A stretch of 15,056 nt of DNA, taken from the NCBI GenBank assembly GCA_964346245.1, contig CAYFUF010000031.1, positions 1 through 15,056 of the forward strand. The letters are read 5' to 3'. Origin of the DNA: CAYFUF01 sp964346245 (GTDB lineage Bacteria; Bacillota; Clostridia; Tissierellales; Peptoniphilaceae). The notes below the pieces were generated by a model. It was not told where the DNA came from and ran no database searches. It was given only the letters and a program-made list of their open reading frames with translations. Position numbers and translations under genes: made by a program. Shown here in pieces: positions 6,041 to 12,593 of this stretch (position 1 is the first letter of the stretch; every line of letters begins with the position of its first letter).

Positions 6041-7993
6041 ATGAATAAAGCATTATATCGAGTGTATCGACCACAGACCTTTGATGAGGTCCGTGACCAG
6101 ACAAGTATCACCAATCTACTGAAAAATCAGGTTCATACGGGAAATGTGGGCCACGCCTACCTTTTCTCCGGCTCTCGGGGAACAGGCAAGACGTCCTGCG
6201 CCAAAATCTTCTCCCGTGCTGTCAACTGCCTCCATCCCGTGGGCGGGAATCCCTGCAACGAATGCGAGAATTGCCGGGCCATCCTCGAGGAAACCACCAT
6301 GGACGTCGTCGAAATGGACGCCGCATCCAACCGAGGCATTGACGATATTCGCGAGCTGAGGGATAAGGTCATCTACCCACCAACCCAGCTCAAATACAAG
6401 GTTTACATCATTGACGAGGCGCACATGATTACCAATGACGCCTTCAATGCCCTGCTTAAAATTATGGAGGAGCCACCCGAGCACCTCATTTTCATCCTAG
6501 CCACAACTGAGCTAGAAAAGATACCCATCACCATCCTATCCCGCACTCAGCGCTACGAGTTTAAGCGAATTGATTTGCAAGCCATCGAGGACAACGTCCG
6601 CGACATCGCCAAGCAGATGGGCAGGCAAATTGATGATGAGGCGGTCAGATCGATTGCGATAGCGGCTGACGGCGCCATGCGAGACGCCCTATCTCTCCTC
6701 GACCAGGTCATGACAAACGAGGTCGAGGTCATAAGCCAAGAGGCCGTTGACTCTGTCCTAGGCACGGTGGGCTTTTCGGCCATTTACCAGCTGACCGACA
6801 TGGTCTTTAAGAACCAGAAAAAGCAGGCTCTGCAGCGGATGGAGGAAATCCTCCAGTCAGGCAAAGATGCGGAGAACTTCCTCAAGGAGATGATTGCCTA
6901 CTTCCGCCTCCTGCTCATCTATAAGGCAACAGAGGACATCGCCCTCTTACAAACGGACATCGATCAAGCCAACCAGATTCAGGAGCTCTGCAAGCAAGTA
7001 GAGATCCAGCGCATTCTGGATTCCATCGAGATTCTCCTCGAAACCGAGCAGTGGATGAGGCGGTCAAACTACCCCCAAATTCTCATGGAAACAACGGTCA
7101 TCAAGCTGATCAACTACAAGTCTTCCAAGGACCTGAACTCCCGCTTGGAAGCTTTGGAGGCAAAATTAGGCGCAATCGAGCGGTGGCAGATACCCGAAGT
7201 CGTCGTCCAAAACGAAGTCGCTGACCTTCTGGGCGAATGGAAGAGGGAAGGGATGCTTGTTGGCCTCACAGATGGCCCTCCTTCCATGCAGACCAGCCAA
7301 ACCAGCCGCCCTGAAGCACCGAAAGAGAGTCCTGTTGAGCCTAGAGAAGAAGCTAAAGAAGTTGCAAAAGAAACTAAAGAAGCGAGCGATGGGACTCCAG
7401 CTGAAGAGCAAGCGATAAGTAAAGAGAATACCGCTAAGAAAGAGCAGGCGACTAAAGAAGAACAAACAACTGGAAAAGAGGAGAGCTCCAGGGCGCCCAT
7501 AAAAGCTCAAGAAGCCAAGAAGGACCTGCCTCAAGAAAGCAGCCAGTCCGCTGATACGTCCAAAACTAAAATCTATAGCAGGAAGAATCCCTTCGAGCAG
7601 GATCCTATCCGTTGGATTGAGGAGCGTGCAACAAGCTTCTACGAGAAGACCAACGATAGGGCAGCACTGCGCCAAGAGATTATCGGGCGATTTGAAGATG
7701 TCCTCTGCTACAAGGATCAGGTCTGGTTCGTCTATCCTGAGAGTGCAATTTTTCTCGTCCAAGTGGTAGGCGCAAAGACACTAGAGCTTGAAGATATACT
7801 GGAGGAGATGGTGGGGGTAAAATACCAGGTCCATGCTAGCCTCAGAAGCGACATTCCCCAGCAAGTCCTCGATGGGGAAGAGGAAGAGATTTATGTAGAG
7901 GAAGAGCAACCTTCCACTGACCCCATTTTGGATAAGTTAGAAAAGCTGATTCCTTCGGATATCCTGGAAATTGATGAGGGAAATTCGAAGTAA
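6041..7993 (+). CDS. dnaX: DNA polymerase III subunit gamma/tau
   Basis: This 650-residue protein is the clamp-loader ATPase that loads the sliding clamp and links polymerases at the replication fork. The Walker A motif GSRGTGKT is at 44-51, zinc-binding cysteines at 63, 72, 75 and 78, Walker B DEAH at 125-128 and sensor LATTE at 153-157. Residues about 420-510 are a Lys/Glu-rich linker of low complexity before a C-terminal domain. The usual arginine-finger motif SRC reads SRT here (167-169): the Arg is kept and the Cys is replaced. I start at ATG 6041 because GGAGGGG (6031-6037) precedes it; the in-frame ATG at 6026 would place that site inside the gene. I saw no clear slippery sequence for a short gamma form. 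It is first in the dnaX-ybaB-recR block. Confidence 0.95.
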   Translation: MNKALYRVYRPQTFDEVRDQTSITNLLKNQVHTGNVGHAYLFSGSRGTGKTSCAKIFSRAVNCLHPVGGNPCNECENCRAILEETTMDVVEMDAASNRGIDDIRELRDKVIYPPTQLKYKVYIIDEAHMITNDAFNALLKIMEEPPEHLIFILATTELEKIPITILSRTQRYEFKRIDLQAIEDNVRDIAKQMGRQIDDEAVRSIAIAADGAMRDALSLLDQVMTNEVEVISQEAVDSVLGTVGFSAIYQLTDMVFKNQKKQALQRMEEILQSGKDAENFLKEMIAYFRLLLIYKATEDIALLQTDIDQANQIQELCKQVEIQRILDSIEILLETEQWMRRSNYPQILMETTVIKLINYKSSKDLNSRLEALEAKLGAIERWQIPEVVVQNEVADLLGEWKREGMLVGLTDGPPSMQTSQTSRPEAPKESPVEPREEAKEVAKETKEASDGTPAEEQAISKENTAKKEQATKEEQTTGKEESSRAPIKAQEAKKDLPQESSQSADTSKTKIYSRKNPFEQDPIRWIEERATSFYEKTNDRAALRQEIIGRFEDVLCYKDQVWFVYPESAIFLVQVVGAKTLELEDILEEMVGVKYQVHASLRSDIPQQVLDGEEEEIYVEEEQPSTDPILDKLEKLIPSDILEIDEGNSK

Positions 7994-8012
7994 AATCTAT
8001 ATTTGTTATAAT
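7984..8012 (+). promoter_or_regulatory. Internal promoter for ybaB-recR
   Basis: TATAAT (8007-8012) has an extended TG (8004-8005), and TTCGAA (7984-7989) lies 17 bases upstream. It overlaps the dnaX stop codon, so ybaB-recR can be transcribed apart from dnaX. Confidence 0.6.
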
Positions 8013-8064
8013 AGTGTTATCAAAGAAAATTAATGCATAAAAAGATGTATTGGAGGAGGAAGAT

Positions 8065-8400
8065 ATGGCAAGAGGAAGACAATTTGGCGGTGGCGGCAAC
8101 ATGAATAACATGATGCGCCAAATGCAAAAATTGCAGAAGCAAATAGAAGAAGCACAAGAGAAAGTAAACGAAACGGAACTTGAGGCGACTGCTGGCGGTG
8201 GGATGGTCACCGTTCGCATTAATGGGAATAAAGAGGTTTTGGGCATTGAGATCGATCCAGAAATTGTGGATCCAGAAGATGTGGAGATGCTCCAGGACAT
8301 GATTCTTGTTGCGGTCAATGATGCAATCAACAAGGCGAACGATCTGCAAGAAAAAGAAGTGGGCGGCCTCACCGGCGGCCTGAATATCCCAGGTTTATAA
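8065..8400 (+). CDS. ybaB: YbaB/EbfC nucleoid-associated DNA-binding protein
   Basis: This 111-residue protein matches the YbaB/EbfC family, small dimeric proteins that bind DNA and the nucleoid. The Gly/Met/Asn-rich N-terminus (FGGGGNMNNMMRQMQKLQ) leads into a charged helix (about 14-40). The conserved core (GGGMVTVRINGNKEVLGIEIDPE) and a C-terminal helix ending in a Gly-rich tail follow. ATG 8065 is preceded by GGAGGAGGA (8052-8060). Its stop overlaps the recR start by one base (TAATG), which points to coupled translation. The dnaX-ybaB-recR order is common across bacteria. Confidence 0.93.
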   Translation: MARGRQFGGGGNMNNMMRQMQKLQKQIEEAQEKVNETELEATAGGGMVTVRINGNKEVLGIEIDPEIVDPEDVEMLQDMILVAVNDAINKANDLQEKEVGGLTGGLNIPGL

Positions 8401-9035
8401 TGAACGAGTTTCCAGAATCCCTCGAAACGCTCATCGAGCAGTACCGAAAACTACCGACAATCGGAAAGAAGACAGCCCAACGACTTGCCTTGCATACCGT
8501 TGGGCTTGAAGGCTTTCAGATTGACAACTTCATTTCAGCCCTTCGGGATGTCAAGGAGAAGATACATCACTGCAATATCTGTGGCAACATCACCGAAAAG
8601 GAAATTTGTGCTATCTGTGCTGACCACAATCGGGACCACTCCACCATCTGTGTCGTGGAAGACATAACCAACTTAATTGCCATCGAAAGAGGCGGCAGCT
8701 ACCGAGGCGTCTACCATGTGCTCGACGGTCTCCTGTCTCCAATGCAAGACTTCGGCCCCGATCAAATCGGTGTCGATGACTTGCTCAAGCGGATGCAATC
8801 GTCAGCAGAACTAGCCGACAGCGATGATGATAACAGAATCAAGGAAGTTATTTTGGCCATATCCGCCACCGTCGAAGGCGAAACCACCATGCTCTTTCTG
8901 GCCGAGCTCCTCAAAAAGTACGATGTCAAGGTAACCCGCATCGCCAGCGGTATTCCCGTCGGCGGTAGCCTGGAATACTACGATGAGCTTACCCTTTCCA
9001 AGGCCCTAGAAGACCGCCGCGGCATGGCCGATTAG
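8400..9035 (+). CDS. recR: Recombination mediator protein RecR
   Basis: RecR works with RecO (and RecF) to load RecA at single-stranded gaps during DNA repair. The 211-residue protein shows a helix-hairpin-helix near the N-terminus (LPTIGKKTAQRLALH), a zinc-binding C4 motif (C58, C61, C70, C73), a Toprim domain from ICVVED (83-88) and the C-terminal IASGIPVGG element. It is slightly longer than the usual 198-200 residues because of an acidic insertion (ELADSDDDN) in the Toprim region, and the common NPTVEGE reads SATVEGE. No strong ribosome site precedes it; the TAATG overlap with ybaB indicates translational coupling. It is the last gene of the block; no hairpin terminator is visible between its stop and the tRNA promoter. 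Confidence 0.95.
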   Translation: MNEFPESLETLIEQYRKLPTIGKKTAQRLALHTVGLEGFQIDNFISALRDVKEKIHHCNICGNITEKEICAICADHNRDHSTICVVEDITNLIAIERGGSYRGVYHVLDGLLSPMQDFGPDQIGVDDLLKRMQSSAELADSDDDNRIKEVILAISATVEGETTMLFLAELLKKYDVKVTRIASGIPVGGSLEYYDELTLSKALEDRRGMAD

Positions 9036-9051
9036 CCCCCCTGCAAAATAC

Positions 9052-9080
9052 TTGCAAATGCTTTCCACATTGTTTATAAT
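9052..9080 (+). promoter_or_regulatory. tRNA-Val promoter
   Basis: TTGCAA (9052-9057) and TATAAT (9075-9080) are separated by exactly 17 bases and lie just before the tRNA. This is the clearest consensus promoter in the window. Confidence 0.85.
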
Positions 9081-9090
9081 ATTTGAACGC

Positions 9091-9164
9091 GGGCCATTAG
9101 CTCAGTTGGTTAGAGTGCCACGTTGACATCGTGGAGGTCACTAGTTCGAATCTTGTATGGCCCA
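9091..9164 (+). tRNA. tRNA-Val (anticodon GAC)
   Basis: The cloverleaf is complete. The acceptor stem GGGCCAT pairs with ATGGCCC (9157-9163), with discriminator A. The D-arm starts at 9100 and the anticodon stem is CCACG/CGTGG. The loop TTGACAT gives anticodon GAC (9125-9127), and the T-loop is TTCGAAT. The anticodon arm resembles E. coli tRNA-Val(GAC). CCA is not encoded. The T-stem ACTAG/CTTGT has a T-T mismatch at its middle pair. The T-arm is the usual landing site of tyrosine integrases, and a broken integrase lies just downstream. Confidence 0.92.
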
Positions 9165-9170
9165 TTCCTG

Positions 9171-9205
9171 AAAGCCGCTAAATATCAATATTTAGCGGCT
9201 TTTTC
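9171..9205 (+). terminator. tRNA-Val terminator
   Basis: Two perfect 15-base arms (9171-9185 and 9188-9202) form a hairpin with the core AGCCGC/GCGGCT, and a T-run follows. Confidence 0.9.
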
Positions 9206-9237
9206 TATTTCTAGTATCTTTCTTAAATTGCTCTAGT

Positions 9238-9259
9238 TCGCACATTTTTCGCACATTTT
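9238..9259. repeat. Tandem 11-base repeat beside the integrase end
   Basis: TCGCACATTTT occurs twice in tandem, abutting the integrase stop codon. Just before it, CTAGTTCG (9233-9240) repeats eight bases of the tRNA T-arm (9141-9148). Such short repeats near an integrase 3' end are candidates for integrase-binding or attachment sequences. Confidence 0.45.
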
Positions 9260-9636
9260 TACATTATTTGGCTCATTATGCTTAGCACTTCCTCGTTTAC
9301 ATCGGATATAACGTGGCCATAGATATCCATTGTGGTGCTAGATTTAGCATGACCTAGCCAATCGGCCGCGGAATTAACATTAAGTCCTTGGCTGATGAGT
9401 ATTGATGCAAAAGTATGCCGAAGCCCATGGAAGCTCACGTGAGTCAAATCCGGATGTCTGGACAGAAAATTCCTCCACCACAGGCTTGGCGTAGTTGGAT
9501 AGAGGCGCTTGCCATCGGATTGAGTGAAGACTGCATGAGCGTGAGGCTCGTCAATTCTATAAGCTCCCAACGCTACGTTTTCTTTGATGAGATCTTTTAA
9601 TTTGTTTATTAGTTTGTCTGGGGCGGAGATATTTCG
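9259..9636 (-). pseudogene. Tyrosine recombinase (phage integrase), C-terminal fragment
   Basis: The frame encodes the catalytic C-terminus of a phage integrase. HGLRHTFAS holds the catalytic His and Arg, LGHAKSSTT holds the second His, and YGHV holds the Tyr nucleophile. The frame is open upstream of 9570 to about 9636 (residues like SAPDKLINKLKDLIKENVAL) but then meets a stop near 9650, where portal-gene sequence begins on the other strand. The N-terminal DNA-binding half and the first catalytic Arg are therefore lost. Its 3' end faces the tRNA-Val gene, the normal layout for an integrase at its tRNA site. It should be inactive. Confidence 0.85.
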
Positions 9637-9780
9637 AATAAGTCACTTGCAGGACTACTGCCTTGGATAGACGATTGGGATAAAGAAAAACAGCAAATTG
9701 AAGATGAGCGTTCAGCGAGCCTTATCCATGACTACAACTTTCTGGGCGAGCAGCCCAGAGACGAAGAGCAAAAGGGATAG
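9628..9780 (+). pseudogene. Phage portal protein, C-terminal fragment
   Basis: About 50 codons stay open to the TAG at 9778-9780. The residues (SNKSLAGLLPWIDDWDKEKQ and onward, acidic) look like the C-terminus of SPP1-type portal proteins, which form the DNA entry ring of the phage head. The rest of the gene is missing and the upstream side merges into the integrase fragment near 9625-9640. The next gene begins 12 bases after its stop, as portal and minor head genes do in phages. Identification rests on pattern and context. Confidence 0.55.
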
Positions 9781-9792
9781 AGGTGAGGGCTT

Positions 9793-10212
9793 ATGACCAC
9801 CTTCAAGGAGCGACAAGCGGCCTACGAGAAGCGAAGAGAAGAAGAGCGCATAAAGTATCGGATGACCCAAGATAAGGATCTCACGGAGCAAGTTCGAGCA
9901 CTTTATAAGGACAAGCTTGATGAGCTAGAGGGCATAATGAATCGGTGGCTTGGCGCTTATGCTGACGAGAATGGAATCAGCTTTGAAGATGCAAAAGAGC
10001 TCATCTCCAAGTTTGATGTAAAAAAATTTGCTGATAAAGCAAAGAAAATGGTCAAAGACCAGGATTTCTCTGAATATGCGAGCAGGCAACTGCGAAAATA
10101 TAATCTTAAGATGAGCTTATCTAGGCAGGAACTGCTTTTGTTAATGGTCCTGCAGGAGTATATGAAGATGCACGTTTTCAGGATGGGACTAAATCGATTT
10201 GGGAGAGCCTAG
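9793..10212 (+). CDS. Phage minor head protein, 5' fragment with a foreign tail
   Basis: The 139-codon frame has its own start and a GAGGTGAGGG site. Residues 1 to about 113 look like the N-terminus of SPP1 gp7-type minor head proteins: charged helices, then RWLGAYADENGISFEDAKEL and a YNLKMSLSRQELL segment. Full proteins are several hundred residues, so most of the gene is gone. From about 10125 the DNA is a phosphoglycerate kinase remnant read in another frame, so the last 27 or so residues are not phage protein. It follows the portal fragment in normal phage order. A stable function is unlikely. Confidence 0.65.
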   Translation: MTTFKERQAAYEKRREEERIKYRMTQDKDLTEQVRALYKDKLDELEGIMNRWLGAYADENGISFEDAKELISKFDVKKFADKAKKMVKDQDFSEYASRQLRKYNLKMSLSRQELLLLMVLQEYMKMHVFRMGLNRFGRA

Positions 10213-10385
10213 CAAAGACCCCGGCTTATACTGTCGTTGGCGGCGGGGATACTGTTTCAGCAGCACAGCACTTCATCAATACTGATGATATCAATTATAT
10301 CTGTACAGCTGGCGGAGCCATGGTTCGTTATTTATCTGGTGTTACCATGCCTTTGATAGATGCGATGAAGGCTACTGAGGAGTAG
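10125..10385 (+). pseudogene. pgk: Phosphoglycerate kinase paralogue, C-terminal fragment
   Basis: Eighty-six codons remain open after a TAG at 10122 and end at the TAG 10383-10385. They contain PGK signatures: FVNGPAGVYED (the NGP-G-E element), GTKSIWESLA and YTVVGGGDTVSAA. The last part reads YICTAGGAMVRYLSG instead of the common STGGGASLE form, so it looks like a diverged paralogue rather than the main glycolytic enzyme. The N-terminal domain and most of the C-terminal domain are missing, so it cannot be an active kinase. It lies five bases before the larA start with GAGGAG at its end, so the two were probably one operon. Confidence 0.75.
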
Positions 10386-10390
10386 TGATA

Positions 10391-11650
10391 ATGAATACGG
10401 AACTGAAATTTGGACAAACAACCCAATCTTTAGAGTTTTCAAAAGAGAATCTACAGGGCTTCTTCACGTTAAATGCAATTGCTCCTGATCTGATGAATGG
10501 AGAAGAGGTAGAGCGGGCAATTCGCAATCCTATTGGCTCACCAAGGTTAAAAGATATAGTAAAGGCAGGAGAGACAGTTGCAATTGTAACGAGTGATGTA
10601 ACTCGGCCTATGCCCTCTGCTATCGTTTTACCTTATGTCTTAGATGAACTCACAGAAGCAGGCATTAAAGATGAAGATATTAAAGTTGTCTTTGCCTTGG
10701 GTAGTCACCGTTTCCATACACAAGAGGAAAAAAACAAATTGGTTGGAAAGGATATAGCCGACAGGATTTCTTGCATCGATGGGGACTACCATGATTATGT
10801 GCACTTAGGTGAAACCGCAAATGGGACCCCCGTGGATATTGTCCGTTCAGTAGCAGAATCAGACCGTATTATCTGCTTGGGTAATATCGAGTATCATTAT
10901 TTTGCTGGTTATAGTGGAGGAGCCAAGGCAATTATGCCTGGTGTTTCTACCCCAAGAGCCATCCAAGTGAATCATAGCCTGATGACCCAAGTCGAGGCTC
11001 ATGCTGGAAACTTGGATACCAATCCAGTGCGTATAGATATAGAAAGTGTCACTGATTTTATAAATATTGACTTCATCGTAAATGTCGTTCTCAATGAGAA
11101 GAAAGAAATCATGAAAGCCGTTGCTGGCCACCATGTTGAAGCTCACCGAGAGGGTTGCAGCTATCTTGACAGCCTATATCAAGTAGAAATCGATAAGCCA
11201 GCGGATATCGTTGTTACCAGTGCTGGTGGGTATCCAAAGGATCTAAACCTCTATCAAGCGCAAAAAGCATTGGACAACGCAAAGCATGCCGTTAAGGAGG
11301 GAGGGACAATTATTCTTGTCGCTTCTTGCCATGAGGGCCTTGGCAATTCAACATTTGAGGAGTGGATGACCACAGCAAAAACGCCGGATGAATTAATTAA
11401 ACGTATTGAGAAAAAGTTTGAGTTAGGAGGGCACAAAGCTGCGGCTATCAGTCTTGTACTGGAAAAAGCGGAGGTATATTTGGTATCAGATATGGATCCA
11501 GATTTTGTGAGTAGCCTCTTCTTCAAACCTTTTCATTTCTATTACGAGTCAAAGCTTCTCTCAGCCTTTAATCATTTATCCACTACTCATCCAAACCCGA
11601 ATCATAACGAGCTCTTTTGGACTTATCTCCAGCGATTAGGGGAGGGTTGA
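10391..11650 (+). CDS. larA: LarA-family (lactate racemase-like) protein, 3'-truncated and chimeric
   Basis: LarA enzymes racemize or epimerize lactate and related 2-hydroxyacids using a nickel-pincer nucleotide bound to a lysine. Here SDVTRP is at 68-73, His106 lies in GSHR, and His169, Lys179 (GGAKA) and His195 keep the 10- and 16-residue spacing of L. plantarum LarA His174, Lys184 and His200, so the catalytic set is present. Family homology stops near residue 381 (LFFKPF, about 11533). The last ~38 residues come from unrelated DNA and overlap the opposite-strand permease gene by 68 bases, so the native C-terminus is lost. The start ATG 10391 has GAGGAG eight bases upstream. The cofactor genes larB, larC and larE are not in the window. 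The substrate may not be lactate. Activity is doubtful. Confidence 0.82.
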   Translation: MNTELKFGQTTQSLEFSKENLQGFFTLNAIAPDLMNGEEVERAIRNPIGSPRLKDIVKAGETVAIVTSDVTRPMPSAIVLPYVLDELTEAGIKDEDIKVVFALGSHRFHTQEEKNKLVGKDIADRISCIDGDYHDYVHLGETANGTPVDIVRSVAESDRIICLGNIEYHYFAGYSGGAKAIMPGVSTPRAIQVNHSLMTQVEAHAGNLDTNPVRIDIESVTDFINIDFIVNVVLNEKKEIMKAVAGHHVEAHREGCSYLDSLYQVEIDKPADIVVTSAGGYPKDLNLYQAQKALDNAKHAVKEGGTIILVASCHEGLGNSTFEEWMTTAKTPDELIKRIEKKFELGGHKAAAISLVLEKAEVYLVSDMDPDFVSSLFFKPFHFYYESKLLSAFNHLSTTHPNPNHNELFWTYLQRLGEG

Positions 11651-12095
11651 GCACCGTCCAGACGACCTTGATGAAGACGGTAAGGATACCGCCTAGGATG
11701 GCGCCGAGGGGCCCTAGAAGGAGCATGGCAACCAAGGTAATGCCCAAGGTAAGGAGAGGGTTTAAGCCAACGCTCTTGCCAACAATAAGGGGTTCAGCGA
11801 TGAAGCGGATGATGGTAAGGACGACATAGAGGATGGTTAACTGAGCTCCGATATCAGCCGAGCCAGTGAGGGCGCGGATAATTGCCCAAGGGATCATGAT
11901 AATGCCGGAACCTAGGACAGGAAGGATGTCCACGAGGGCAATGAAGAAGGCTTTCAGCCCCCACCAGTTGATGCCGATGAGGGAAAGTCCTACAGCGAGG
12001 ATGAGGAAGGTAAGCCCACTCATTATGAGCTGGGTTTTAAAGTAGGCGAGGATAGCCGTTTTTGATTCGCAAAGTATTTGTTGAAATCGGGACAT
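11583..12095 (-). CDS. AI-2E/YtvI-type permease, half-length
   Basis: This 170-residue membrane protein matches only the C-terminal half of the AI-2E family transporters (usually about 350 residues), closest to YtvI-like members: FKTQLIMSGLTF, then ALVDILPVLGSGIIMIPWAI, then EPLIVGKSVGLNPLLTLGI, then LLGPLGAILGG. Four or five membrane segments are visible (about 22-41, 46-70, 84-104, 113-145). The start at 12095 has AAAGGA just upstream, so the gene may have kept its real start and lost about 190 internal codons. Otherwise the start is fortuitous in a 5'-truncated gene. An in-frame ATG at 12146 adds residues unlike the family. Its 3' end runs into the larA fusion. Transport function is probably lost. 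Confidence 0.75.
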   Translation of the reverse strand: MSRFQQILCESKTAILAYFKTQLIMSGLTFLILAVGLSLIGINWWGLKAFFIALVDILPVLGSGIIMIPWAIIRALTGSADIGAQLTILYVVLTIIRFIAEPLIVGKSVGLNPLLTLGITLVAMLLLGPLGAILGGILTVFIKVVWTVLNPPLIAGDKSKRARYDSGLDE

Positions 12096-12460
12096 GACGT
12101 ATCCTTTCTTATTGTGGTCTTGGATTAACTTTACCCTAAACGGCACAAGGGCTGGCAGAAAGTCGCGCTGCTCTTAGTGAAAGCTGTGAGTTTGCTGTTG
12201 TTTGAGTTGTGTTTAGGGAGAGGTCGCTTCAGGGAAAATAGAGTATTGGGCGGAGATGTTACAGATATGTAACATCTCCCTTTTTGTGTATAATCCCCAC
12301 GATGCTAGAGTTATTGAATCGGGAGGTTCTGAAAGCTAGTGTTTCCAATGGGTGAGAGGGTGGGGAAGGCGTGGTGATGAAAGGTGAGGAAAAACATCTG
12401 ATTCCTAACAGGAAACTTTGAGGAGAAGAAGTAAAGATTACAAAATAATGACAGGAAAAC
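12096..12460. other. Non-coding gap with an orphan hairpin
   Basis: No gene is supportable here. Besides the hairpin at 12252-12285 there is a purine-rich stretch (about 12320-12440) without an obvious structure. A TATAAT at 12289-12294 follows the hairpin but has no -35. A 73-codon minus-strand frame (12259-12480) has no family resemblance. Confidence 0.5.
12252..12285 (+). terminator. Perfect 12-bp hairpin with T-run
   Basis: GGAGATGTTACA (12252-12263), a GATA loop and TGTAACATCTCC (12268-12279) are followed by CTTTTT. It acts as a plus-strand terminator, yet the only plus-strand gene before it is the larA remnant about 600 bases away. The same bases also form a long operator-like palindrome (TGTTACA/TGTAACA). 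Confidence 0.7.
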
Positions 12461-12488
12461 TTGAAAAATGAGTTAGGCATGGTATACT
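12461..12488 (+). promoter_or_regulatory. Promoter of the G5/3D-like gene
   Basis: TTGAAA (12461-12466) and TATACT (12483-12488) are 16 bases apart. This gives a leader of about 100 bases before the start at 12594. Confidence 0.6.
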
Positions 12489-12507
12489 AGTCGAGTGTTA
12501 AAAAATG

Positions 12508-12524
12508 GTAACAAAATGGTTACA
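12508..12524 (-). promoter_or_regulatory. Candidate WalR (YycF) box
   Basis: The minus strand reads TGTAAC-CATTT-TGTTAC, an exact match to the WalR consensus TGTWAH-N5-TGTWAH. WalR controls cell-wall hydrolase genes, including the 3D-domain gene yocH in B. subtilis. The box lies just downstream of the predicted transcription start, which would suit repression. Confidence 0.5.
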
Positions 12525-12550
12525 CAAATATTGGGCAGCAAAAGCCGGAT

Positions 12551-12581
12551 TTACCAATGTTTGGTAACGATGTAATTACAT
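12551..12581. promoter_or_regulatory. Two palindromes in the leader of the G5/3D-like gene
   Basis: TTACCAA-TGT-TTGGTAA (12551-12567) is a perfect 7-bp inverted repeat. ATGTAATTACAT (12570-12581) is a perfect 12-base palindrome abutting the GGAGGA ribosome site (12582-12587). They could be repressor sites or weak RNA hairpins that limit translation. Confidence 0.4.
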
Positions 12582-12593
12582 GGAGGATTATTC

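Noticed and set aside
7318..7560. Programmed frameshift in dnaX producing a short gamma form
   Set aside because: The region is A-rich, but no convincing A AAA AAG-type slippery site with a stem was seen.
7166..7762. A 198-codon minus-strand frame inside dnaX
   Set aside because: It is antisense to the Lys/Glu-rich linker, whose biased codons create a long Phe/Leu/Ser-rich shadow frame.
7842..8372. A 176-codon minus-strand frame across dnaX, the gap and ybaB
   Set aside because: It is antisense to two well-supported genes, has no ribosome site and no recognisable domain.
12258..12274. GlnR/TnrA site in the 12252-12279 palindrome
   Set aside because: The half sites TGTTA and TAACA are eight bases apart instead of the required seven.
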